This document shows positions 16,364 to 25,539 of a stretch of DNA of 64,000 nucleotides, in pieces; position 1 is the stretch's first letter, and every line of letters starts with the position of its first letter. The DNA is taken from contig SPDP01000001.1 of assembly GCA_009360345.1 (NCBI GenBank), positions 744,001 to 808,000 of the forward strand, in the 5' to 3' direction. Both the position numbers and the translations under genes were made by a program. Under the pieces are notes generated by a model. It did no database searches. It was not told the DNA's origin and saw nothing but the letters and a program-made list of their open reading frames with translations. The stretch comes from Alcaligenaceae bacterium SAGV5. Lineage in GTDB: Bacteria > Pseudomonadota > Gammaproteobacteria > Burkholderiales > Burkholderiaceae_B.

Positions 16364-16714
16364 CTATTGGTCCAGCAGCTTCACACGGACAGGCTTGCCG
16401 CCCCAGACTTCTTCCAGGTTGTAGTACTGGCGGATGGCCGGCTGCATGATGTGGACGACGATGTCGCCCAGGTCCACCAGCACCCACTCGCCGGTTTCCT
16501 CGCCTTCGGTGGCGATGACTTCGCCGCCCAGTGCCTTGATCTTCTCGCTCACGCTGGAGGCCAGGGCGCGGGTCTGCCGGTTCGAGGTACCGCTGGCGAT
16601 GACGACGCGGTCGAACAGGCTGGTGAGGTGGGTGGTGTTCAGCACCGTGATGTTCTGCGCCTTGACGTCCTCGAGGGCATCGACGACGGCGCGTTGTAGT
16701 TTGCGTATGTCCAT
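16364..16714 (-). CDS. rsfS: Ribosomal silencing factor RsfS
   Basis: 116 residues of the RsfS/Iojap family, which binds L14 and blocks 50S-30S joining when nutrients are low. Motifs are [40 protein letters not shown] and [20 protein letters not shown] followed by YYNLEEVW. The start at 16714 is 2 bases after the nadD stop, which implies tight coupling; rlmH follows. Confidence 0.96.
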   Translation of the reverse strand: MDIRKLQRAVVDALEDVKAQNITVLNTTHLTSLFDRVVIASGTSNRQTRALASSVSEKIKALGGEVIATEGEETGEWVLVDLGDIVVHIMQPAIRQYYNLEEVWGGKPVRVKLLDQ

Positions 16715-16716
16715 AT

Positions 16717-17346
16717 TCAGGCCTGATACAGGCGATGCTGTGTGATGTAGCGAAGTACGGCGGGGGGGACGAGGCCATCGACAGATTCGCCGCGGGCCAG
16801 CCGCTGCCGGATGCCGGAGCTGGATACGGCCATCTCCGGCATGGGCAGCCGGTGCAGGACGCGGCCGTACCGGGCCAGCTCCGCATGCAGCGGAGCGGGC
16901 GGCTCGGGTTCATTGCCAGGGCGGCCGGCCACCGCGAGGTCGGCCAGCGCGACGATGCCCTGCCATTCATTCCAGGTACAGAAATTCGCCAATTGGTCCG
17001 CGCCCAGGATCCAGACGTAGCGGGCGTCTCCAGCGACCGGCGCGCCCGTGCCGCCCGCCAAGGCCCGCAGGGTGTCGATGGTGTAGCTGGGGCCGCCGCG
17101 GTCGATCTCGATCCGGTTCAAGGCGAGGCCGGGGTGGCCGGCGATGGCCAGCGCGACCATGTCGGCGCGTTGTTCCGCCGTGGCGGCCAGCGGCTGGCGT
17201 TGCCAGGGAGCGGCGGCGGGTATGAGCTGGACCGATGCCACGCCCAGGTGCGCGAGGGCGGTGCGGGCCAGGGTCAGGTGCGCTTCGTGGATGGGGTCGA
17301 AGCTGCCTCCCAGCAAACCGATGCGCGGTGCCGTGGGCGCGCTCAA
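16717..17346 (-). CDS. nadD: Nicotinate-nucleotide adenylyltransferase
   Basis: NadD converts nicotinate mononucleotide and ATP to deamido-NAD. The nucleotidyltransferase motif [20 protein letters not shown] (HxGH-like, here HEAH) and the ISxTxxR-like end [20 protein letters not shown] are present, with [20 protein letters not shown] between. No ATG suits: the frame is open upstream across hemF, and the best start is TTG 17346, which overlaps the hemF stop as TTGA and gives 209 residues, the usual length. This rare start and overlap suggest coupled, modest translation. Confidence 0.93.
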   Translation of the reverse strand: MSAPTAPRIGLLGGSFDPIHEAHLTLARTALAHLGVASVQLIPAAAPWQRQPLAATAEQRADMVALAIAGHPGLALNRIEIDRGGPSYTIDTLRALAGGTGAPVAGDARYVWILGADQLANFCTWNEWQGIVALADLAVAGRPGNEPEPPAPLHAELARYGRVLHRLPMPEMAVSSSGIRQRLARGESVDGLVPPAVLRYITQHRLYQA

Positions 17347-18251
17347 ACCCAGTCCCGCGGGGGCAGCAGTTCGTAGAGGCGAGCCTCGGGCGAACCGGGT
17401 TCCGGGTGCCAGTCGTAGCGCCATTGCGCCAGCGGCGGCATGGACATCAGGATGGACTCCGTGCGCCCTCCCGATTGGAGGCCGAACAGCGTGCCGCGGT
17501 CGAACACCAGATTGAATTCGACGTAGCGTCCGCGCCGATAGGCCTGGAAGTCGCGTTCGCGTTCGCCGTAGGGCAGCGCCACGCGCTTGCGCACGATGGG
17601 CAGGTAGGCGTCCAGGAAGGCATCCCCCACCGAACGGGTGGCGGCGAAGGCATGCTCGAAACCGCCTTCGTTGAAGTCGTCGAAGAAAATGCCGCCCAGG
17701 CCCCGGGCTTCCTTCCGGTGCTTGAGGTAGAAGTATTCGTCGCACCACTTCTTGAAGCGCGGATACAAGTCCGGGCCGCTCGGGTCGAGGGCGGCCTTGC
17801 AACTGCGGTGGAAATGGACCGCGTCTTCCTCGGCGGGATAGTACGGGGTCAGGTCCATGCCGCCTCCGAACCAGAACACGTCATCGTCGTCCGACGCATG
17901 GACGGACTTGGCGATGAAGACCCGTACGTTCATGTGCACGGTGGGGACGTGGGGGTTGCGCGGGTGGATCACCAGCGAGACGCCCATGGCTTCCCAGGGG
18001 CGTCCGGCCAGCTCGGGGCGGTGGGCGCTGGCCGAGGGCGGCAGCGTGGCGCCGGTCACGTGGCTGAACAGCACGCCGCCACGCTCGAATACCTGGCCGC
18101 CCTCGATCAGGCGGGAGACGCCGCCCCCGCCTTCGGCCCGTTCCCAGGCGTCGGAGCGGAAGGAGCCTCCTTCGATTTCCTCCAGCCCCTGGACGATGCG
18201 GGACTGCAGGTCGGTGAAATAGGCGCGGGTCAGCGCGGTGTCTATCTTCAT
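17343..18251 (-). CDS. hemF: Oxygen-dependent coproporphyrinogen III oxidase
   Basis: The 302-residue enzyme makes protoporphyrinogen IX by oxidative decarboxylation of coproporphyrinogen III with molecular oxygen, so it indicates aerobic haem synthesis. Clear motifs: [34 protein letters not shown] with the catalytic histidines, [20 protein letters not shown], and the C-terminal [20 protein letters not shown]. The ATG at 18251 overlaps the purD stop (ATGA), and its own stop overlaps the nadD start. Confidence 0.97.
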   Translation of the reverse strand: MKIDTALTRAYFTDLQSRIVQGLEEIEGGSFRSDAWERAEGGGGVSRLIEGGQVFERGGVLFSHVTGATLPPSASAHRPELAGRPWEAMGVSLVIHPRNPHVPTVHMNVRVFIAKSVHASDDDDVFWFGGGMDLTPYYPAEEDAVHFHRSCKAALDPSGPDLYPRFKKWCDEYFYLKHRKEARGLGGIFFDDFNEGGFEHAFAATRSVGDAFLDAYLPIVRKRVALPYGERERDFQAYRRGRYVEFNLVFDRGTLFGLQSGGRTESILMSMPPLAQWRYDWHPEPGSPEARLYELLPPRDWV

Positions 18252-19543
18252 GCCGTGCCGGGCTCGGTCGGGGCGTTGCGGCGCGTGATGGCCCGCCAGC
18301 CGATGTCGCGGCGGTACTGCGCGCCGTCGAAATGGATGGATTGCAGCACGTCGTAGGCGCGCTGCTGGGCCAGCCGGGCGGAGTCGCCCAGTGCCGTGAC
18401 GCACAGCACCCGGCCGCCGCTGGTCTGGACCTCGCCGCCGCTTTCGGTGGTGCCGGCATGGAACACCATGCTGTCGGGCGTTTCGGCGGGCAGGCCGCGG
18501 ATGACGTCGCCGGCGCGCGGGGTGTCGGGATAGTTGTGGGCGGCCATGACCACGCCCAGCGCGGTGCGGCGGTCCCAGTCGATGTTGGCCTGGTCCAGCG
18601 TGCCGGCCACCGCGTGCTCGAAGACTTCCAGCAGGTCGCTCTTGACGCGCATCATGATGGGCTGGGTTTCCGGGTCGCCCATGCGGCAGTTGAATTCCAG
18701 CACCTTGATGCCGTTCGGGCCGATCATGAGCCCGGCGTACAGGAAGCCGGTGAACGGGATGCCGTCCTTGGCCATGCCCTGGATGGTGGGCCAGATGACC
18801 TCGCGCATGATGCGGCCATGCAGCTCGGGCGTGACCACGGGGGCGGGCGAGTAGGCGCCCATGCCGCCGGTGTTGGGGCCTTCGTCGTTGTCCTTGAGGC
18901 GTTTGTGGTCCTGGCTGGTGGCCAGCGGCAGCACATGCTTGCCGTCGCACAGCACGATGAAGCTGGCTTCCTCGCCTTCGAGGCATTCCTCGATCACCAC
19001 GCGGGCGCCCGCCTGGCCCAGCTTGCCGTCGCCCAGCATGGCGTCGACCGCGGCGTGGGCTTCCTGGACCGAGGTGGCGACCACCACGCCCTTGCCGGCG
19101 GCCAGGCCGTCGGCCTTGATGACGATGGGCGCGCCTTCCTGGTCAATGTAGGCATGCGCCTGCGCCGGATCGGTGAAGGTCTGGTACTTGGCGGTGGGAA
19201 TGCCGTGCCGGACCATGAAGGCCTTGGCGAAGTCCTTGGAGCTTTCCAATTGCGCGGCGGCCTTGGTGGGCCCGAATATCTTGAGCCCGCGCGCGCGGAA
19301 GATGTCCACCACGCCGGCCGCGAGCGGGGCCTCGGGGCCGACCACGGTCAGGCCGACGCCTTCTTTCTCGACGAAGTCGGCCAGTTGCGCGGGATCGGTG
19401 ATGGGGATGTTCTGCAGGTGCGAGGTCAGGGCCGTGCCGCCGTTGCCGGGGGCGACGAACACCTTCTGGGTCTTCGCGGCTTTGGCCAGTTGCCAGGCCA
19501 GGGCGTGTTCGCGGCCGCCGGAGCCGATGACGAGAAGCTTCAT
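18248..19543 (-). CDS. purD: Phosphoribosylamine-glycine ligase
   Basis: PurD joins glycine to phosphoribosylamine in the second step of purine synthesis. The 431-residue protein has the N-domain start [20 protein letters not shown], the ATP-grasp region ([19 protein letters not shown], about 140) and the C-terminal signature [20 protein letters not shown]. The frame is open across yebC, but [10 protein letters not shown] at 19543 is the invariant start. It lies 5 bases after the yebC stop and overlaps hemF by 4. Confidence 0.97.
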   Translation of the reverse strand: MKLLVIGSGGREHALAWQLAKAAKTQKVFVAPGNGGTALTSHLQNIPITDPAQLADFVEKEGVGLTVVGPEAPLAAGVVDIFRARGLKIFGPTKAAAQLESSKDFAKAFMVRHGIPTAKYQTFTDPAQAHAYIDQEGAPIVIKADGLAAGKGVVVATSVQEAHAAVDAMLGDGKLGQAGARVVIEECLEGEEASFIVLCDGKHVLPLATSQDHKRLKDNDEGPNTGGMGAYSPAPVVTPELHGRIMREVIWPTIQGMAKDGIPFTGFLYAGLMIGPNGIKVLEFNCRMGDPETQPIMMRVKSDLLEVFEHAVAGTLDQANIDWDRRTALGVVMAAHNYPDTPRAGDVIRGLPAETPDSMVFHAGTTESGGEVQTSGGRVLCVTALGDSARLAQQRAYDVLQSIHFDGAQYRRDIGWRAITRRNAPTEPGTA

Positions 19544-19548
19544 GTGGG

Positions 19549-20274
19549 TTACTCGTCCATGACCGCGGTGGTGTAGACCTCCTGGACGTCGTCCAGGGAT
19601 TCCAGCACGTCCAGCAATTTCTGCATTTTTTCGGCATCCTCGCCGGACAGGGGTGTTTCGTTGAGCGCCTTCATCACGATGCCGTCCATCTCGGCCTTCA
19701 TGCCCGCGCCGTCGAAGGCCTGCTTGACGACGCCGTAGTCGGCGGGCGCACAGACGACCTCGATCACGCCTTCGTCGTCGGTGATGACGTCCTCGGCGCC
19801 CGCGTCGAGCGCGAGTTCCATGACCTTGTCCTCGGGCGTGCCAGGGGCGAACAGGAACTGGCCGCAGTGCTTGAACATGAAGGCCACCGAGCCTTCCTGG
19901 CCCAGGTTGCCGCCATGCTTGGCGAAGGCATGGCGGACCTCGGCCACGGTGCGCGTGCGGTTGTCGGTCATGCAGTCGACGATGACGGCCGCTCCGCCGA
20001 TGCCATAGCCTTCGTAGCGGACTTCCTCGTAGTGGTCGCCGTCGGCTCCGCCGGCGCCGCGCGCGATGGCCCGTTGGATGGTGTCCTTGGGCATGTTGGC
20101 GTCGGTCGCCTTGTCCCACGCCAGGCGCAGGCGGGGGTTGGTGTCGGGGTCGGCGCCGCCGGCGCGGGCGGCCACGGTGACTTCACGTATCAGTTTGGTC
20201 CACAGCTTGCCGCGCTTGGCGTCTTGGCGCCCTTTGCGGTGCTGGATATTGGCCCATTTGCTATGTCCGGCCAT
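19549..20274 (-). CDS. YebC/PmpR-family protein
   Basis: This 241-residue protein begins with the family hallmark [20 protein letters not shown] and contains [20 protein letters not shown] and [20 protein letters not shown]. YebC proteins have been described as DNA-binding regulators, and more recently as translation factors that help ribosomes through proline-rich sequence. It is first in the purD-hemF-nadD run. The 235 bases upstream to the divergent gene at 20510 hold its promoter region; I see no other feature there. Confidence 0.94.
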   Translation of the reverse strand: MAGHSKWANIQHRKGRQDAKRGKLWTKLIREVTVAARAGGADPDTNPRLRLAWDKATDANMPKDTIQRAIARGAGGADGDHYEEVRYEGYGIGGAAVIVDCMTDNRTRTVAEVRHAFAKHGGNLGQEGSVAFMFKHCGQFLFAPGTPEDKVMELALDAGAEDVITDDEGVIEVVCAPADYGVVKQAFDGAGMKAEMDGIVMKALNETPLSGEDAEKMQKLLDVLESLDDVQEVYTTAVMDE

Positions 20275-20509
20275 GGAAATCGCTTGTGTCGTAACGATGA
20301 AAGGGGCATTTTAGCTTGACCGGCAGGTGGCGGCTCCCGGAGGAATGTCCACTTGCGGCCAATACCACAGACTGCGCACCGTCACAGCGGTGCGAAAACC
20401 ACAGGACCGGGGCGCGGAGCCAGGCCCGGCGCGGCTTTTGACAAGAGCGGGGCCTTGCGCACAGAATCCCCGCAACCCTCCGCCGCCCAGTTTGCCCAAC
20501 GGAACCATC

Positions 20510-22030
20510 ATGGCCGCTCCCATTCTCCTTGCCAAGAACGCCAAAACCGAGCTTTTCCTGCTGCCGGGCATGGCCAACCGCCACGGTTGCATCACCGGCG
20601 CGACCGGCACCGGCAAGACGGTCACCCTGCAGGTCATGGCCGAAGCCTTCTCGCGCCAGGGCGTGCCGGTGTTCATGGCCGACGTCAAGGGCGACCTGAC
20701 CGGGATTTCCCAGGCCGGCGCGCCCACGCCCAAGCTGCAGGAGCGGCTCAAGTCGCTGGGATTGGACGAACCCGCCTGGGGCGCGAGCCCGGCCACGCTG
20801 TGGGACGTCTTCGGCGAGCAGGGGCACCCGGTGCGGGCCACGATCTCCGACATGGGGCCGCTGCTCCTGGGCCGCATGCTGAACCTGAACGACACGCAGG
20901 CCGGCGTGCTGACCATGGTTTTCCGCATCGCCGACGACAACAGCATGCTGTTGCTGGATCTGAAGGATCTGCGCGCCATGCTGCAGTACGTCGGCGACAA
21001 CGCCGCGCAGTTCAAGACGCGCTACGGCAACGTGTCGGCAGCGTCGGTGGGCGCGATCCAGCGCGGTCTCCTGGCGCTCGAGTCCCAGGGCGGCGACCGC
21101 TTCTTTGGCGAGCCCATGCTGGACATCGACGATCTCATGCAGACCGATGCCCAGGGGCGCGGCATCGTCAACATCCTGGCCGCCGACAAGCTGATGCAGT
21201 CCCCCACGCTGTACGCGACCTTCCTGCTGTGGATGCTGTCCACCCTGTTCGAGCACCTGCCCGAGGCCGGCGACACCGACAAGCCGAAGTTCGTGTTCTT
21301 CTTCGACGAGGCGCATCTGTTGTTCAACGATGCGCCCAAGGCCCTGCTGGACAAGATCGAGCAGGTGGTCCGGCTGATCCGCTCCAAGGCGGTGGGGGTC
21401 TATTTCTGCACCCAGAACCCGCTGGACATTCCCGAGACGGTGCTGGGCCAGCTCGGCAACCGCGTGCAGCACGCGCTGCGCGCCTTCACGCCGCGGGACC
21501 AGAAGGCGGTGAAGTCGGCGGCCGACACCATGCGGCCCAATCCGGGCCTGGACATCGCCGCCGCCATTACCGAACTGGGCGTGGGCGAAGCCCTGGTGTC
21601 GCTGCTGGACGAGAAGGGCCGGCCGGGGCCGACCGAGCGCGCCTACGTCGTCGCGCCGGGCAGCCGGATCGGCCCGGCCACCGACGCCGAGCGGCAGGCG
21701 CTGCGCCAGTCGTCGGTGGTGGCGGGGGTCTATGAAAAAGTCGTCGACCGGGAGTCGGCCTATGAAATCCTGGTCGCCCGCGCGGGTGGCGCGGGCCCGG
21801 CCACCGGCGGAGCTCCGGCACCGGCCCAGCCTGGCCAGCAGCCGGAGGCCGGGGGTGGGGTGGCGGACGGCCTGCGCGATATCCTGTTTGGTTCCACCGG
21901 TCCCCGGGGCGGCCGCCGCGAAGGGGTGCTGGAGTCGGCGGCGCGCAGCGCCGTCCGCTCGATGGGTACCCAGCTCGCGCGCGATCTGACGCGGGGGCTG
22001 CTCGGTTCGCTGCTGGGCAAGCGGCGTTGA
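20510..22030 (+). CDS. HerA-like ATPase of the DUF853 family
   Basis: 506 residues, with Walker A in [20 protein letters not shown] (about 28-47), Walker B in [20 protein letters not shown] (about 263-282) and a sensor-like [20 protein letters not shown]. This is the DUF853 (YjgR-like) group of HerA/FtsK-type hexameric ATPases, whose role is unsettled. The tail (about 425-470) is Ala/Gly/Pro-rich and precedes a basic helix. The frame is open 60 codons upstream, but ATG 20510, giving [20 protein letters not shown], is the family start. It diverges from yebC and stands alone. Confidence 0.88.
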   Translation: MAAPILLAKNAKTELFLLPGMANRHGCITGATGTGKTVTLQVMAEAFSRQGVPVFMADVKGDLTGISQAGAPTPKLQERLKSLGLDEPAWGASPATLWDVFGEQGHPVRATISDMGPLLLGRMLNLNDTQAGVLTMVFRIADDNSMLLLDLKDLRAMLQYVGDNAAQFKTRYGNVSAASVGAIQRGLLALESQGGDRFFGEPMLDIDDLMQTDAQGRGIVNILAADKLMQSPTLYATFLLWMLSTLFEHLPEAGDTDKPKFVFFFDEAHLLFNDAPKALLDKIEQVVRLIRSKAVGVYFCTQNPLDIPETVLGQLGNRVQHALRAFTPRDQKAVKSAADTMRPNPGLDIAAAITELGVGEALVSLLDEKGRPGPTERAYVVAPGSRIGPATDAERQALRQSSVVAGVYEKVVDRESAYEILVARAGGAGPATGGAPAPAQPGQQPEAGGGVADGLRDILFGSTGPRGGRREGVLESAARSAVRSMGTQLARDLTRGLLGSLLGKRR

Positions 22031-22099
22031 CCGGCCGCGCATGACGCGGCGATGAAGCCCCTGTCTGGAACAGGGACTATAAGTGGGTCTATTACTGCA

Positions 22100-22128
22100 T
22101 TGACAACCATTGCCTATGCAGCAATAAT
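22100..22128 (+). promoter_or_regulatory. Near-consensus promoter of marR with operator inside the spacer
   Basis: TTGACA (22100-22105) is followed after 17 bases by AATAAT (22123-22128). The motif TGCCTATGCAGCAATA (22111-22126), containing ATTGC-N7-GCAAT (22109-22125), fills the spacer and -10, so a bound repressor would block polymerase. The predicted start site falls at about 22135, the A of the marR ATG. Confidence 0.75.
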
Positions 22129-22134
22129 GTCGCC

Positions 22135-22623
22135 ATGGCAGATCCCACTTCGTCCCCTCGCATTTCTCCGGAGCTGGCCGAACTGATTCGGCGCTATGAC
22201 CCGGAAGAGAGTGTGGGCTACTTGATCAAGCAGGCCCATTTGTCGTTCCAGCGGGCGGTCGATGCCGAGATGACGGCGCTCGACCTGACCGCCATGCAAT
22301 GGGGTCCGCTGATGCTGCTCGCCATGGGGCGGGGCGAAACCGCCGCCGAACTGGCGCGCAATGCCTGTTCGGATACCGGCGCCATGACGCGCATGCTCGA
22401 TCGGCTCGAATCCAAGGGATTGATACGGCGGGTGCGCAGCGCGGAAGACCGCCGGGTCCTCAAGCTGGAACTGACGGAAGAGGGCGTGCGCGCCGCCGAG
22501 CAGGTTCCGCAGCGCCTGCACGACGCGGTCGATCTGCACACCCGCGACTTTTCCGAACAGGAAGTCCAGCAGTTGAAGTCCTTGCTGCGCCGCATGGCGG
22601 CCAACGGCGCCCAGCGCGGCTGA
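22135..22623 (+). CDS. MarR-family repressor of the adjacent efflux pump
   Basis: The 162-residue protein has a winged helix-turn-helix: MTALDLTAMQWGPLMLLAMG, then TAAELARNACSDTGAMTRML and DRLESKGLIRRVRSAEDRRV (wing), about 45-115. MarR dimers release DNA on binding phenolic or other ligands. It sits just upstream of an OprM-EmrA-EmrB pump, and its promoter and the pump promoter share the motif TGCCTA-W-GCAG-Y-AATA, so it very likely represses both. There is no Shine-Dalgarno before the ATG at 22135, and the promoter predicts transcription beginning on that codon. Confidence 0.9.
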   Translation: MADPTSSPRISPELAELIRRYDPEESVGYLIKQAHLSFQRAVDAEMTALDLTAMQWGPLMLLAMGRGETAAELARNACSDTGAMTRMLDRLESKGLIRRVRSAEDRRVLKLELTEEGVRAAEQVPQRLHDAVDLHTRDFSEQEVQQLKSLLRRMAANGAQRG

Positions 22624-22662
22624 GGCCGGGCCATTGGGCGCGGCCCTTGTTTCATTTTTATG

Positions 22663-22680
22663 ACTGCCTAAGCAGTAATA
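22663..22680 (+). promoter_or_regulatory. MarR operator upstream of the efflux operon
   Basis: ACTGC-CTAA-GCAGT (22663-22676) is a perfect inverted repeat inside TGCCTAAGCAGTAATA (22665-22680), which matches the marR promoter copy at 22111-22126 in 14 of 16 positions. It lies 37 bases before the outer-membrane-factor gene. Shared with the marR promoter, so probably the same repressor. Confidence 0.75.
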
Positions 22681-22716
22681 GGCAAGGCAATTAAATTCAG
22701 CGGATCGTAAGCTTCC

Positions 22717-24144
22717 ATGAAAAGATATTTGCTAGTGCCCCTGGTCGCCGCCCTGGCCGCGTGCGCCGGCATGGACCAGGACGGCGCCTCGCATGCCCGC
22801 CTGGTCGATGCGCCCACGCTGGGCATGGCGCAGGCCGACGTGCAATGGCCGGTGCAGCAGTGGTGGCATCGCTACGGCGACGCGCAACTCGACCGCCTGG
22901 TGGATGAGGCCATCGCCGGCAGTCCGTCCATCGTCATCGCCCAGGCGCGGCTGGCGCGCGCCGAGGCGGCCGTGGGCGCGGCCCGCGCGAACGGCCTGCC
23001 CCAGGTCGACGGTACCTTCACCGCCACCCGCCAGCGCTATACCGAGAATGGCGCCATCCCGGCCCCCCTGGCCGGCGGTGTGCGTACCGATTCGAGGCTG
23101 GCGCTGAACGTGAGCTATGAACTGGATTTCTGGAACAAGAATGGTTCGCTGCTGAAGGCGGCGCTGTCCGAAACCCGGGCGGCGCAGGCGGAGAACCAGG
23201 CGGCGGTGGGCATCCTGGCCAGCGCGGTGGGGTCGGCCTATTTCAATCTGCAGCGCCTGTTCGCGCAGCGGGAAGTACTGCTGGCGGCCATCGGCCAACG
23301 CGAGGGCGTGGCCGGCCTGACCCGCCAGCGCTACGCGTCGGGCCTGGATACGCAGGTGGAGGTCAAGCAGGCCGAGTCGGCGCTGGCCGAAGCGCGTACG
23401 CAATTGGCGCAGGTCGACGAAAGCATTTCCCTGCAGCGCAACGAGCTGGCCGCGCTGGCTGGCGCGGGCCCCGAGCGTGGCGAGGCCATCCGGCCCGTGC
23501 CCCTGGTATCGCCCGGCACCGAGGTGCCCGCCAGCGTGCCGCTGTCGCTGCTGGGCCGGCGTGCCGACATCGTCGCCGCCCGGTGGCGGGTCGAATCGGC
23601 CCAGCGCAATGTCGACGCGGCCAAGGCCTTGTTCTATCCGGACATCAACCTGGCGGGCTTTGTCGGCACCTCGGCCCTGGGGTTGTCCAATCTGTTCAAG
23701 TCCGGCAGCCAGATCATCGGCGTCGGCCCGGCCATCACCCTGCCGATCTTCGAGGGCGGCCGGCTCAATGCCAACCTGAAGGGCAAGGCGGCGGACACCG
23801 ACCTGGCCATCGCTTCCTACAACCAGACCGTGCTGCACGCCGTCAACGAAGTGGCCGACACGCTGGCCTCGATCCGGGCGCTGGACCGCGAGAGCGGCGA
23901 ACAGCGCAAGGCCCGCGAAGCCATCGAGCAGGCCTACGAACTGGCGGTCAAGCGCTATCGCGCGGGCCTGGGCAATTACCTGAGCGTGCTGGCCGCGCAA
24001 AGCGCGGTGCTGACGCAGGCCCGATTGGATACCGATCTGAAGGCCCGGGCCCTGACGCTCGACGTCGCGCTGGCCAAGGCGCTGGGCGGAGGCGCGGATC
24101 TGCCCGCCGACCCGGCCGGGCCGGTCGCCGCGGCCGCGCGCTAG
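22717..24144 (+). CDS. Outer-membrane efflux lipoprotein, OprM/NodT family
   Basis: 475 residues with a lipoprotein signal (MKRYLLVPLVAALAACAG, lipobox LAAC with Cys at about 16). The two repeated TolC-like domains are visible, with long helices rich in Ala/Gln/Arg (for example AQARLARAEAAVGAARANGL and GLTRQRYASGLDTQVEVKQA) and the family motif LLGRRADIVAARWRVESAQR. It forms the trimeric outer-membrane channel of a tripartite pump with the two following genes. It is first in the operon, behind a palindromic MarR operator. Confidence 0.93.
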   Translation: MKRYLLVPLVAALAACAGMDQDGASHARLVDAPTLGMAQADVQWPVQQWWHRYGDAQLDRLVDEAIAGSPSIVIAQARLARAEAAVGAARANGLPQVDGTFTATRQRYTENGAIPAPLAGGVRTDSRLALNVSYELDFWNKNGSLLKAALSETRAAQAENQAAVGILASAVGSAYFNLQRLFAQREVLLAAIGQREGVAGLTRQRYASGLDTQVEVKQAESALAEARTQLAQVDESISLQRNELAALAGAGPERGEAIRPVPLVSPGTEVPASVPLSLLGRRADIVAARWRVESAQRNVDAAKALFYPDINLAGFVGTSALGLSNLFKSGSQIIGVGPAITLPIFEGGRLNANLKGKAADTDLAIASYNQTVLHAVNEVADTLASIRALDRESGEQRKAREAIEQAYELAVKRYRAGLGNYLSVLAAQSAVLTQARLDTDLKARALTLDVALAKALGGGADLPADPAGPVAAAAR

Positions 24145-24203
24145 CCAAACGAGTCGAACACCTGTTCATGCCGCGTACGCTGCGCGGCGCAAGGGAAAAC
24201 GAG

Positions 24204-25514
24204 ATGGAAACCGCACAACAAGCTTCCAAGAACCCCCGCAAGAAACTGCTGCTGGGCGCCGCCGGCGTATTCGCCGTGGCCGCCGTCGCCTATGGCGCGT
24301 GGTGGGCGCTGGTGGCTCGCCACTACGAAGGCACCGACGACGCCTATGTCCAGGGCAATCTGGTGCAGATCACGCCGCAGATCGCCAGTACGGTCGTCGC
24401 CATCCAGGCCGATGATACCGACTACGTCAAGTCCGGCGACCCCTTGATCCTGCTGGACAAGGCCGATGCGCAGATCGCGCTCGACCAGGCCCGGGCCGCG
24501 CTGGCCCAGACCGTGCGCCAGGTGCGGACGCTGTATGCCAACAATGGTGCCCTGGCCGCCAACATCGCCGTGCGCCAGGCCGACATCGAGCGCGCGCGGG
24601 CCGACCTCGCCAAGGCCCAGAACGACGCCAGGCGCCGCCAGGAGCTGGCTTCGTCCGGCGCGGTCAGCGGCGAGGAACTGCTGCACGCCGAAACCGCGGT
24701 CAGCAACGCCAAGTCGGCGCTGGCCTCGGCGCAGGCGGCCCTGGTGGCAGCGCGCGAGCAGCTTGCCACCAATACCGCGCTCACCGATGGCACCAGCGTC
24801 GAACAACATCCCAATGTCCTGGGCGCCGCGGCCAAGGTCCGCGAAGCCTATATCAACCTGTCGCGCACCTCGCTGCCCGCGCCCGTGACCGGCTATGTGG
24901 CCAAGCGCAGCGCGCAGGTGGGGCAGCGCGTGGCGCCCGGCGCCTCGCTCATGACCATCGTGCCGCTGGACCAGGTGTGGGTGGATGCGAATTTCAAGGA
25001 GGTGCAACTGGGCCGCATGCGTATCGGCCAGCCCGTTACGCTGGAGGCGGATGTCTATGGTTCGAAGGTCGAGTACCACGGCAAGATCGCCGGCCTGGGC
25101 GCGGGAACCGGCAGCGCCTTCGCCCTGCTGCCGGCCCAGAACGCCACCGGCAACTGGATCAAGGTGGTGCAGCGCGTGCCGGTGCGCATCGCCCTGGATC
25201 CCAAGGAGATCGAGGCGCATCCCCTGCGCGTGGGCCTGTCGATGAATGTCTCGGTGAATGTCTCGTCCACCGACGGTCCGGCGCTGGCCGAGGCGGCGCG
25301 TACCGCGCCCGCCTATTCGACGACGGTCATGGATCATGCCCGCGAAGACGCCGATGCCCTGGTGGCCGCCACGATCGCCCAGAACCTGGGCGGCCGCGCG
25401 GCCGATGCCAAGCCCGCGGTGGCCAAGACGTCGCCGCTGCACATTTCCACGCCCGTTCGCGCCGACAAGGGCGGCACGATGGCGACCGCGCGCCACGGCG
25501 TGGGCGTGATGTAG
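24204..25514 (+). CDS. EmrA/HlyD-family membrane-fusion protein
   Basis: The 436-residue periplasmic adaptor has one N-terminal membrane anchor (LLLGAAGVFAVAAVAYGAWW, about 16-35), the motif YEGTDDAYVQGNLVQITPQI at the start of the lipoyl half-domain, a long coiled-coil hairpin (about 95-200) and the returning barrel LPAPVTGYVAKRSAQVGQRV. It joins the inner-membrane EmrB-like transporter to the outer-membrane channel. About 80 extra residues follow the family's usual end (SVNVSSTDG), rich in Ala and His. The ATG at 24204 is preceded by AAGGGAAAACGAG. The order channel-adaptor-transporter is usual for Emr operons in this group. Confidence 0.93.
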   Translation: METAQQASKNPRKKLLLGAAGVFAVAAVAYGAWWALVARHYEGTDDAYVQGNLVQITPQIASTVVAIQADDTDYVKSGDPLILLDKADAQIALDQARAALAQTVRQVRTLYANNGALAANIAVRQADIERARADLAKAQNDARRRQELASSGAVSGEELLHAETAVSNAKSALASAQAALVAAREQLATNTALTDGTSVEQHPNVLGAAAKVREAYINLSRTSLPAPVTGYVAKRSAQVGQRVAPGASLMTIVPLDQVWVDANFKEVQLGRMRIGQPVTLEADVYGSKVEYHGKIAGLGAGTGSAFALLPAQNATGNWIKVVQRVPVRIALDPKEIEAHPLRVGLSMNVSVNVSSTDGPALAEAARTAPAYSTTVMDHAREDADALVAATIAQNLGGRAADAKPAVAKTSPLHISTPVRADKGGTMATARHGVGVM

Positions 25515-25539
25515 GGCCGCGCCTGCCACGGATGCTTCC

